From Tubiluchus corallicola (lineage: Eukaryota > Priapulida > Priapulimorpha > Priapulimorphida > Tubiluchidae): a stretch of DNA of 61,189 nt. The DNA is taken from the NCBI GenBank assembly GCA_030141605.1, contig JAQGDQ010000598.1, positions 1 through 61,189 on the forward strand, written 5' to 3'. The position numbers and the translations under genes were made by a program. The notes beneath the pieces are model-generated. The model worked only from the letters and a program-made list of their open reading frames with translations, ran no database searches and was not told where the DNA came from. Below, piece by piece: positions 25,601-34,700 of the stretch; position 1 is the stretch's first letter; each line of letters starts with the position of its first letter.

Positions 25601-28600
25601 CCTACACTTATACTACGGACCAGTGATTTTGTAGAAATAAAAGGTTTACTATGTAATTAAACAGCTTGAAATATCGTCTTTTATTCACTAAATGAAGTTG
25701 AATGGAAGTGGTTTGTATCTCCAAGTCAACCAAATTTAAGGAACTTGTAAAAATGGTCCACATGGGCATTCATCGCAACTTATACTTATTATTTATTTTA
25801 TTACTTGTCTTACCTAAAGAAGTAAATGTAACATGCACAAAACAGTCAGAAATTATAAGACACATCTTATTACACACAAGAAAATACCGAATGAACCGTT
25901 TCGGATGACGGGAAGCTTTTTATCAAGGTATGGTCCTTTCCAGAATGTTCCCGAATTCGTAAGTGTAATGGCAATGCAAGCTTAGTAGCAAAGTCAAACC
26001 AGTGCTGGAACTTGTCTGTAAATGGGTGGGTGACCACAGAAAGAGCATATCAGAGCAGTTGTTTCTGCCATACTGGTTCCTAGTATTTACCTCTTACATT
26101 GCTGTCAATTCAGTGTCTTGGTAAAGGGTTAATCTCAATGACAAATGAGTTCCAGTACTGCCACAAACATCCACATCAAGTAAATTCTACCACTGAGTAC
26201 TCCATTTTACAGAATGCAAAACTACATAAAAGACTAAATACAGTGACACGTATTCATAAAGAAAAAAAGACATACAAATACAGAAGATTTTAATAGGCTT
26301 GGCATCAATTATCGAAAATATTACATAAACAAAGGTTATAGACGGAATCATGGATGTTATAATAAAATAATTATGTCTTTATTTACTTCTTCAGTGTAAA
26401 CATCAGCAATATGCAACATCTTCAAATGCAATATTGTTGCATAAGCCAAACAAAACAGAGAAAGAGCATAACAGCATTTTGTCAGGGTTTCTCCGTAATT
26501 TTGCATTTTAAAAATTGTAATTTTGCGGTATACGGCAAGAGATTTTCAATGTTTTTATCAATGTGACAATTTCATAAACCAGCTTCTTCGTGAAGAAATG
26601 AAGCAACTGATCTTGCATGAATTTTTGTAATTCCTGATGGCAATAATCAAATTTATTAACAAATAACGAAGTGCATACTCACTTCACGTGGCTTACTTGC
26701 TATTGCTACAGACCCGTCGTCGGTGTATCTGATCGGTGCACCGCCCTCGTGTACCAACGTACCATAAGCTGTGGGGGTGTAGAATGCCGGAATTCCCGCC
26801 CCACCGGCCCGTAATCGTTCCGCTAGCGTTCCTTGTGGCGTGAGCTCCACTTCCAACTCACCGCTCAGGTACTGCCGCTCAAACTCCGCGTTCTCGCCCA
26901 CGTACGATGATATCATCCGCTTTATCTAAAGAAATGAGCACATATGAAGTTCATTATTAACTCAGGGTTATTACGTAATCTTGAAAAATGGCAGTCGTTT
27001 TGAGCTCGGTGAACTGCTCTTTTTGATGATACGTTATATCTACGGCTGTCACATTTAGTAAGTTTGCTAAATGCTTACAAGATGCTTGCTAAGTGAAACA
27101 AATCCATTTTCACAATATTTAGATAAATGTACATGTGGATTTACATTTAGATTAAATATTTTATTTCAAACTTCACAAAGTTTATATACACATCACAAAT
27201 TAATACAAATAATACAATAAATCATGAAACACAACAATAACACAAACAACAATTAACGATATAACAAACTACGCCAATGACATCTAATTACAGAAGTAAA
27301 GTTTGCATCACTGTTTAAAATGTTCTTGCATCTGGCGCTCGTATCATATGAAAAGTTAAACAGCTTCCGTTTTGTTTCCGTGTGGGGATGAGGAGATATA
27401 AAATACTATCTGAGTCACAGGAAAACATACTCATATCTCGGTTTGCCGGTCCTCACTTTTACGGATATGGGTAAGAATCAAACAAAATCTGGACTATTAA
27501 GAAATCTCGCATAGTCAGTTGCTTCACGAGCTGACCACTAGTTAGTGGGTTATCACTTTGTTTCATTATACCAGTGTCACCAAGCAGTGTGTAACGACAC
27601 GTGTGTAGCTTGTATACATGTCAGGAGCGGCCATTATACCAGTGTAAGCAAGCAGTGTGTAACGATACGTGTGTAGCTTGTATACATGTCAAAAGCGGCC
27701 TGTCCTAGATGTTTTGAGACAATTGGGTGATTGATTCTACATTACCGTGAGTCTAATACATGGTGCCTACTGTATTAGTTTAGTATCTGTAAATATGGAC
27801 AGTCAGCAAATTCGGACCGATGTCTCTCCGCTTTTGTCTGGCAAACCGAGATATGAGTGTATTCGTTACCTGTCACAATTAATTAAAGTGACTTACAAAA
27901 GATAATTACATGTGCTTTTATCTATGTGATCTGGCTTCAGATGCAGGTCAAGTGACTCTAGTCACTCTAGCATTTAGATGATAGTTTCCACCACAGTGAA
28001 TGGACTGATTAGCTATCAGTTACAGCAACCTGACCTATGAGATGCACAACTTCAATTTAACATGTTTATTAAGCGCAGACGATCGTTTCGACACGAAGGA
28101 TGATTCATAGAGACTGTCTCTTTCTCGTACTACTATAATATCTCATAACTTGTTTTGTTTTTCTGATATTGCGTTAAACTTAACTTTGATCTGTCACATG
28201 ATCCGCAGTCGCTGCTTATTAAGCTGTTGCTTTGGCACATTCTCATTCATTTCAACAATGCAATGTGAGTAACCTGGCACGTAATGTGAAAATTGTGAAC
28301 CACCTCCACATTGCACACTCCAGATTGGAAAACAGTGCCAGCTACTTAATAATTATAATAGTGCAGGTTTGGAGTGACAAACAGTCACAGCTCCCAAGGT
28401 TTATCTTATCAGCCTAATTTACAAACGATTTGAAGCAACAAGCATAAGCAGGCAGGAGCAGCAAGTGCAGAAATGTAGTTATCATTGTGAAGTCATTTCA
28501 GAAGTAAGCTGAAAGGAAACCATTTATCGTTTACAAAAATCAGTAAACGTGTAAACATGACGGCCCTAGTTACATGGTTTTCCAACCTCTAGTGGAACAC

Positions 28601-29720
28601 TTGTTAGTTACTTGGCTTCAGCAAAACACTTGTTAGTTACTCGGCTTTAGCAAAACACTTGTTAGTTACTTGGTTTCAGCAGAACACTTGTTGGTTACTT
28701 GGCTTCAGCAAAACACTTGTTAGTTACTTGGCTTCAGCGGAACACTTGTTATTTACTTGGCTTCAGTCTTCTAGATGTGACCACAAGTTTTATTTTATTG
28801 CCTACATCTTAAATTGATTTATAATAACTGATACCTGTTTTGTGCGTAGTAACAATCCTAGTCCAAAGTTGTCCACGCCTGCATTGTTGCTCACAACGGT
28901 GAGTTCCTTCGCACCCGTTTGAACTAACGCACCAATCAAATTCTCTGGGATGCCACAGAGACCAAATCCTGAAAAAATCATTAAAGTTACCATCTAGTCC
29001 TCCTCCATTTATCTGTTAGTTCAAGTTAAGTTTACTACTTTATCCCATGTAACACCAGTTCCCAAATTCCCAAAAGGGAAACAACACCAATCACTAAGAC
29101 TCCTTGCTTTAAAGGACAAAACCGAATTATAAAATTGCCCAGTGCTCTTCACATGTCAAAACGAGTGAATTTTGACTGGCAAAACAATTTCATAATAAAT
29201 GTTGTAAAGCAGACTCAGTAAGTACAAGGATTAAAATCGCTATAGCATTGAAAAAATGAACATTATAACATTCACTAGGCATATATTACAATTTATTTAT
29301 GCAATAAAATAAATTATGACTGAAACATACCGTGCACAATGCCTACCCTCAAACTAAATACGGAATCAACCTACCCCCAACCAACAATTTGCTGCCATCA
29401 GGAATATCCTTAATGGCTTCAACAGGATCGTCATAAAACTTTGTATTTAGAACACCGCTGAGAGATAAGCATCTTGCATGACAGGTCTGAAAATTTGAAA
29501 AAATCAAATTACTATTAGTACTAAGTACTTTTTAAGGGGTTATATTCGCAACTATTACAATAAGGCAACCCAATACACCAATTCAATTCACTCATCAATC
29601 AAACTTTTAAATACAAACCTGCACCTGCAACCGCGCTAAGCAGAAGTTTCCTTTTAAAGGAAACTCGCGTGCAAAAAAGTTAAAAAGTTTCGCGGATTTT
29701 CCTACAACGCAGGCAGCCAT
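13624..29720 (-). CDS. OXCT1: OXCT1 / SCOT, succinyl-CoA:3-ketoacid CoA transferase (12 exons)
   Basis: Mitochondrial matrix enzyme that moves CoA from succinyl-CoA to acetoacetate in ketone-body use (family I CoA transferase). Exons in gene order: 29619-29720, 29375-29486, 28835-28968, 26683-26925, 24473-24579, 23615-23783, 19923-20132, 19371-19492, 19174-19249, 18356-18445, 15893-15973, 13624-13731. All junctions are GT-AG and phases match. The product is about 517 aa (human 520). Exon 1 encodes a basic, acid-poor start ([18 protein letters not shown]), fitting a matrix presequence. The alpha part carries [28 protein letters not shown] and [20 protein letters not shown]. The beta part carries [10 protein letters not shown] and the catalytic glutamate (about residue 353) in [10 protein letters not shown], followed by VVPGAAYF and [11 protein letters not shown]. 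The C-terminus ends GCPFQV-stop, about 12 residues short of human; the stop falls inside a sequence that also looks like a splice donor (CAG|GTATAAGTA), so a further exon is possible. Divergent from FAF1. Confidence 0.96.
14880..15420. mobile_element. Foldback element with long imperfect inverted arms
   Basis: The left arm (about 14885-15060) is complementary to the right arm (about 15159-15410). Example pairs are CAACTGTTTAAAAACAT (14907) with ATGTTTTTAAACAGTTG (15373), and GAAGCCATTGTCAAA (15046) with TTTGATAATGGCTTC (15160). The centre is AT-rich. No target duplication was identified, so the limits are approximate. It is in OXCT1 intron 11. Confidence 0.65.
15490..15851. repeat. GC-rich block ending in an (ATAA)n tail, unclassified
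   Basis: From about 15530 to 15800 the base composition jumps to clearly GC-rich within AT-rich intron 11 of OXCT1, with runs such as CGCCCCCCGGGTGGGCCCG. Both strands stay open for about 90 codons, which is expected from the composition. The block ends in (ATAA)n at 15832-15851, which suggests the 3' end of a retroelement. No family or protein is recognised. Confidence 0.45.
16024..17225. mobile_element. Tigger-like element, 1.2 kb
   Basis: The left end TAGTGACCTCTCGCTTGACG and right end CGTTAAGCGAGGAGTTACTG are inverted repeats flanked by TA. The first about 130 bp (AATGTGTTCCAGCAAA..., TGTAAAAGAACTGAGATACA) match the start of the larger element at 21481. There is no intact transposase. 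It is in the OXCT1 intron between 18356 and 15973. Confidence 0.7.
17339..17730. mobile_element. hAT MITE, family A copy 1
   Basis: The ends CAGGTGTGTGCAAATTA and GTTTGCACACCCCTG are inverted. The flanking 8-mers TCGTAATG and TCGTAACG differ by one base. The body matches the copies at 20195-20678 (opposite orientation) and 41649-42049. Non-coding, in an OXCT1 intron. Confidence 0.85.
18060..18185 (+). repeat. Stem-loop plus AATAAAATTACTATTACC end, possible retroelement tail
   Basis: AGAAGGGTGG at 18074 can pair with CCACCCTTTCT at 18110, and a short AT-rich stretch ending in AATAAAATTACTATTACC follows. This resembles a LINE-type 3' end but the family is not recognised. Confidence 0.3.
18606..19132. 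repeat. Interstitial telomere-like (CCCTAA)n array
   Basis: About 525 bp of degenerate CCCTAA units, with TAATCC, CAGTAGC and CCCAATCTT variants that recur and form a higher-order pattern. It fills most of the 728-bp OXCT1 intron between exons 18356-18445 and 19174-19249. The G-rich TTAGGG strand is the coding (-) strand of OXCT1. Confidence 0.95.
20195..20678. mobile_element. hAT MITE, family A copy 2 (inverted)
   Basis: The ends CAGGGGTGTGCAAATTG and AATTTGCACACCCCTG are inverted. Near-duplicated flanks are GCATAGTA and GCCATAGTA. The interior is the reverse complement of copies 1 and 3 (GGCCCGCAGGAATTGCGGGA near the right end). It lies in the OXCT1 intron just upstream of the exon at 19923-20132. 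Confidence 0.85.
21138..21400 (+). mobile_element. tRNA-derived SINE, copy 1
   Basis: A box A-like TAGCTGAGTGGTTTGG (21147) is followed about 60 bp later by a box B-like ATTTCGATTCTCGCT. The tail includes GTTCCAGTCTCACCACAACC. The middle and tail resemble 25970-26240. Family not recognised; limits approximate. Confidence 0.55.
22345..22678. mobile_element. Tigger-like MITE with TA flanks
   Basis: The ends CAGTCAACTCTCGTTAAACC and GGTTTAACGAGGGTCGACTG are good inverted repeats, flanked by TA. The inner TCCGGTTT/ATCCGATAT motifs are also mirrored. The length is 334 bp and it is non-coding. It is nested in the larger element at 21481-23590. Confidence 0.85.
23354..23569. repeat. 18-bp minisatellite derived from a transposon end
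   Basis: About 12 units of CGTCGCTAAACGAGGAAA with GGGGA, GAGGAAG and CAT variants. The unit equals the subterminal repeat of the host Tigger-like element; in the copy at 17190-17225 the same motif occurs only about twice. It reads through as a short PRLAT repeat on the - strand, which I take as accidental. Confidence 0.9.
24205..24450. repeat. Trinucleotide microsatellites (AAT)n and (ATG/ATC)n
   Basis: (AAT)n lies at about 24205-24232. A compound ATG-then-ATC array at about 24378-24449 is self-complementary around its centre and could form a hairpin. Both are in the OXCT1 intron just downstream of the exon at 24473-24579; the second ends about 24 bp from that exon's donor. Confidence 0.9.
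24648..25247. repeat. About 147-bp tandem repeat, 4 units
   Basis: Four head-to-tail copies, each containing GTGGATGGTGTGGTTGGACC, GAATAATACTCCAAGATGAG and GACGCCTCTTAAAGATAC. Units differ by scattered substitutions and 1-2 bp indels. Located in the OXCT1 intron between exons 26683-26925 and 24473-24579. Confidence 0.9.
25970..26245 (+). mobile_element. SINE-like repeat, copy 2
   Basis: Shares GGGTGACC in its middle and GTTCCAGTACTGCCACAAAC in its tail with the SINE at 21138-21400. A box A-like AGCTTAGTAGCAAAG is at 25978, but box B is not clear. Limits approximate. Confidence 0.45.
27417..27873. mobile_element. MITE with 25-bp inverted ends and an internal duplication
   Basis: The left end ACAGGAAAACATACTCATAT..CTCGG mirrors the right end CCGAGATATGAGTGTATTCG..CCTGT. 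Inside, a roughly 65-bp segment (CCATTATACCAGTGT... to TACATGTCA..AGCGGCC) occurs twice in tandem at 27566-27700. Non-coding, in an OXCT1 intron. Confidence 0.75.
28594..28767. repeat. 29-bp minisatellite, about 6 units
   Basis: A tandem unit built from AACACTTGTTAGTTACTTGG plus CTTCAGCAA. It lies about 70 bp from OXCT1 exon 3, on the intron side of its splice donor. Confidence 0.9.
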
Positions 29721-30239
29721 TACAAGAGGGACGCAGAACACACGTGCGTGGGTGGTCAACTATGTGGCACCACCTTTCGACAAAATGTTAATTTAATGAC
29801 TTCGAACTCGACGCTGAATCAAAGAAATTAGACTTTGCTGATATTAATCGTGATTGAAATACAGTGTCAATAAAACTTTTATATATTATAAACCCATATA
29901 TATATATATATATATATATAACGTTATATAAATATAACAATAATACCTAAATATAGCGTGTAAACAAAAAAGCACAATTTTGAAGATGCTACTGTGATTT
30001 GTCTTGGAGGTAAGAGAGTAAGAAAGAAAAAAAGGCAAGATCACACAAATTATAATAATAATTAACACTATTTTTTGTTTTTATTTTTTACTATTGGCAA
30101 ATCGAATTAAACCCAATTCTCGATGCAATCACATAGAGAAAACACAAGGGCAGTATATGTATAAATAAAATCACGGGTCACAGAAACATAATAGAACTTA
30201 ATAAGCTGCATAGTAAGCACGGCTACAGGGCCCAGGCTA

Positions 30240-30905
30240 TACACTCCTTTACATGCAAAAAGATGTCAATTTGATTAGGACTAAAAGGTAAACCAGAAAT
30301 TCAGATTCAGAATTATATTGGTTACCTTTGTCACTGTAAGGCACACAGTGGATTAACGTTAATAAAGCATAACTTTAGATACTTGGACGCTGGTATGTTA
30401 ATCAGTCTCTATAAATCTATGGTAAGGCCTATCTTAGATTATGCTGACTGGAATCCATCTAGACATGACATGATTAATAAATATTCGGCGTCGAGCAACT
30501 AGGATGATACCAGGTATAGCAGAAAAATCATATCCTGATAGATTAAGGCATTTAGGACTTACAACAGTCAAATACAGAAAGCACAGGCAGGATTTGATCC
30601 AGACATTTAGGATCCTTTAAGGGTATTGACCGGATAGACAGTGACAAAATATTTGAATTTCAGCTACATCATGGGACAAGAGAACATTCAGTCAAAATCA
30701 ACAAGAAATCTGTTTCAAAATTTCTTCGCAGCTTGTGTTGTAAATGCCTGGAAAAAGCTTCCTCAATATGTAGTGAGTGCTTCTTCAGTTTCTCAATGTA
30801 ATTCTCGATTAGATCAGCTCTGTGCTAATCACCCGAAGAAATACATTGATCCTAGACGTCCGCAATGGCAACAAGATGTTCGGATTTTTGAAGAAACCTG
30901 ACACT
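30240..30905 (+). pseudogene. LINE reverse-transcriptase 3' fragment, frameshifted
   Basis: Conceptual reading gives SLYKSMVRPILDYADWNPSR, then RATRMIPGIAEKSYPDRLRH with frame changes, then LRHLGLTTVKYRKHRQDLIQ. This is the end of a non-LTR retrotransposon ORF2 (thumb region: VRP.L.YA...W.P; RATR; L..L.L..L..RR...D). Several stops and shifts show it is dead. It is cut off before the hAT element at 31039. Confidence 0.85.
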
Positions 30906-31038
30906 ATTGATCATGCAAAGAAAAACACACTACTGTCTTTCGAATCGGATCGTCAGCGCCATCACCTACTAGAAAACTTAAAATAAATGAAAAATCCAGA
31001 GAAGATCGGAGGTGTAAAAAGCGATCATTTATGCTTAA

Positions 31039-31447
31039 TAGGGGTGAGCATTCTCTACCAAAAAGCGAATTCGAATCGAACCGAACTTCAGTGTTTCGAA
31101 TTCGAACCGAATTCGAATTGAGATTGAACGATTTTCGAACAAGTTTTCGAGCCACCGGTAAAAATTAGTCTTACAAAGATCATGTGTATCACTAGATTTT
31201 GTTCTGCAATAAAACGACTAATAATTTGTTTAAAATTGTGCACAGAAATCACTGCTAAATTACGCTAATTGCATGTTGTTTCAATCGTTTTAGTGATCAG
31301 GAACATATGTGATTGAAGTGCTGAATTATTCGAATCCATAGTTTTGGATTCGAATCGAGTTCGAACTACAAAAACTCGTTCGATTCGAATTCGAGCGTTC
31401 GAATTCGATTCGAACGTTCGAACTCGAACGTTCGATGCTCACCCCTA
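31039..31447. mobile_element. hAT MITE with TTCGAA-rich interior
   Basis: The ends TAGGGGTGAGCAT and ATGCTCACCCCTA are perfect inverted repeats. The 8-mer ATGCTTAA is duplicated exactly at 31031-31038 and 31448-31455. Both arms carry many TTCGAA/ATTCGAAT motifs. It inserted in or next to the LINE fragment, upstream of FAF1. Confidence 0.9.
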
Positions 31448-31786
31448 ATGCTTAACCCTTATCCTTGCTGTAAGTTGTAAGCTGTATTTGGGGAGCACAC
31501 AAACAATTATAATAAACACATTGTTCTCGTAAATCCTTGTTCTGATTCTTTGTGCCACAGTATATTTGCAGCTGCTTTAAAAATTAATTGCTCTTTAACT
31601 AATTACTAAAATGATTAGTAATTACAGCCTCTGAGTCTATTGCATCTAAAGTATCGTAAAGACTGCACAATGTTTTGATAAAATAAACTAGGTTTGAATC
31701 AAGTTGATGTAGTATGTTGTGTTCACTTGTTCACATGATTTAGCAACAAATTTGGAGACAGTAATGTGAATTATTTTTTTGTGACA

Positions 31787-34700
31787 ATGGCAGATAGTGA
31801 AAGAGAAGAAATTCTAGCAAATTTTCAGGTAATTTAATAAGTTAGCCACGGCAGCCATAGTAAATTAAAATAAACTGTTGTTTAGCAAGTCCCCAGTAAT
31901 TTTTCGAATTTAAGTCGAAACGGTTAGCCTTAGTTCTGAACTAAATTGATTCATTGAATTAATCGTAGGTGCTAACACAGTTAAGAACAAGTGTTAAAGG
32001 TTTTATTCAAGTAGTGCAACATCAAAATTCGTATAATTTTATGTAGAAATTCAAGTAAGTATAACTTAAAACTAACACGGTAACAGTAACACTAACAGTA
32101 ACAGTACATGTATACAGTTCAGTGATATAGACATAGACATTTTTATTTACTTAGCGTGAAATTATTTCTTTCTTGTTTCTTGGCAGGCTTGTACCGGAAT
32201 CGATGATTTGGGCCTGGCTATATACCATCTTGATGAAACAAACTGGAATTTAATGGTTTGTATATGTATACATGCTGTAAACTCATAATTATACTACACA
32301 CTTAATATTTCTGCTGTTCCCGCACTCATCACATGTAAAAATTAATCAAATTCAGTGGGAATTTTGTTGCCTTATTGTCAAACTTTGTTACATAAAGTTC
32401 TGTGTCACAGACCATTTTTACCATTCCCATTAAACATGGAATTTTTGTTTCTTCTAAAATTTAGTATGTGAATACTCCTTATCTGATTAAGGGTAAAGAT
32501 GATGAGTCATCTCGGCATTATCCTACTACTAAAACAATCCAAGTCTGTCTTCCAATAACTCAGAATACACGCGCTGTATCAAAATTATACATTGGTTTGG
32601 TTAGACCTTATCTAGAATACTGTCTGCAGCTTTGGAATCTCCATTATCAGAAAGATATATTGCTTATGGAAAGTGTGCAAAGGCGTGCGCAAGAATGACA
32701 TTTGGTTGTGAAACTCTGACATATCTAGAAAAATTAAAGTATTGTAATTTGACTGTGCTTGAATTACTGTTAAGAAGTACAAGATTCGAAACCGGTTTCT
32801 ATACCAAGAATTGGAAAATCCTTTACAGATTTAAAAAAATGAAACTGAAAAAAAAGTTAAAATCCTTTAAAAACCATTTTTGTCTCTTAAGAACAAGCAA
32901 TTAAGGAAAAAATACTGGATGAAAATGCACATAAACCATTTAAAATTTTAGGCAAGATATTGAGTAATATAACTGAAAATACAAAAAAGCGTAGCTTTAT
33001 AACGTGCAGCCATGCATGCAGAAGCGTGAAAACACTGATTATTTTTATTCTTTTAAATTTTTAAATTTTACAATTTTATTCTGCACCTGTAAGTTAACTT
33101 TTTGGTTGTAATAATAAAGAAACAGCATAAAAGTACATACTATTATTGTAACTACTGTGTACTCTTTTATGTCAAAATGTACAGCTCAGTAACGTACTGC
33201 TACATTAGGATATGCTTCTTTCTATTTTTAAAGCAAATTATGTATGATACAATATACCATGTAGTATTACAGTATATAATATGATATATATTAAGATACG
33301 GCATATGCAGTATGTACCATAGATGTTAGTACATGTATTATTGAGTTATAACATGCTAACTAGAAAAGAAAATATTTTGCTTGAAAAATTCTTTAATGTA
33401 GTTGTTGGTTCTAAAAGTAAAGGACATAATTTAAAGCTGTTTAAAGAGCATTCACGTTTTGATATTTGTAAATATTCTTTTACTGTGAGCATGGTGAATG
33501 AATGGAATAACCTGCCTCCATGCCGATTGCCGTACCAGCTTCAGTAATGTTTGATTCCTTAATCAACAATTATTTTGTGGAAAAATATGGAGTCTCTATA
33601 AGTGTATTCACTTAACCCATATAACAGTATAACTTTCACCATTTTATATGCAAAGTTTCAAATTGATATCAATGTTATTTTAGGATGCAGTTAAGAACGC
33701 AATGCCACAGGAATCACAAACTTTACCTTCAGAGCAAGATGGACTTGAATCGGTTATTCCTCTTATCAACACAGACGATGTAAAGGTATGTAACGTGGCA
33801 AGTCCACTTACGCTTGTCTTTCTTTGTTTCCACAGTTTTGCTTTGTTGATCTATTTTAGTATTTCTGTGAATAGACATGGGGATAGTTGACTTGTGGCAT
33901 GCAGACTGACCTTTCTCAATAAATTAGGCATTACTAAAATGATTTCGCTTTGTGTCATAAAGGTTGCGGGTTCAAATCTAGGCTCTCATGTTATGCAGTC
34001 TGTCAATGTTCCCATTTTAGTAACAGTTGTAGTAGCCTTTAAATTTTAACTCTTTTTATTTTGCGTCATAATTATTATTTAAACGAAGTGAGCATAATTA
34101 CCTGGCATTGTTAAAATAATTCCTTGTCATTAAGATTGAATAGAGACCTGACTAGCAGCAGTTATTCACTGATATCATTTTTTCTGGCATTGCATTAGGT
34201 TTTTTGCATACTGTCCCTTGGTTCAAATCTATGTTCAGTTGTTCATTCAACTGTTCAATTGTTCATTCATCTCTTCTTAGTGATGATCTTGTGGTTTGGG
34301 TCTGCATTCTGCATTTCAATCACGATTAATATCAGTAAAGTCTAATTTCTTTGATTCAGCGTCGAGTTCGACGTCATTAAATTAACATTTTGTCAGAAGA
34401 TGGTGCCACCGTAATCTCTTCTTAGTGATGATCTTGATTGTCATTTAGTTTGATGCATTTTGCAAAGATTCTTATTCATATTCATCTTCTCAGTGCAAAT
34501 TCTTCAATTAAAACTGATAAAATTCTTTTGCTTAACAAACAGGTAATTAAATTTTTAGCTGACTGAACTTTTGCTCATTCCAGGTTGAACGAGTTATTTT
34601 GCCGGCACCTCCGGTACCCTCCGCGGACGTACGACCTCTGCTGGGTCCGTTTCCATCGAGTTCGACGGATTCGTCGTCCGGCTCATCGCGAAGAATGCTA

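Larger units (their letters stand above)
29721..31786. promoter_or_regulatory. Head-to-head intergenic region of OXCT1 and FAF1
   Basis: OXCT1 starts at 29720 (-) and FAF1 at 31787 (+). A CACGTG E-box lies at 29741-29746, 21 bp upstream of the OXCT1 ATG, and a (TA)n run lies at about 29896-29921. The middle is taken up by LINE debris and a hAT MITE. Each gene probably has its own promoter; no core elements are assigned. The stretch 29757-29850 recurs inverted in FAF1 intron 3. Confidence 0.5.

Noticed and set aside
33950-33995. tRNA/SINE fragment with GCGGGTTCAAATC
   Set aside because: Only box B is visible, without box A or a tail; too little to call.
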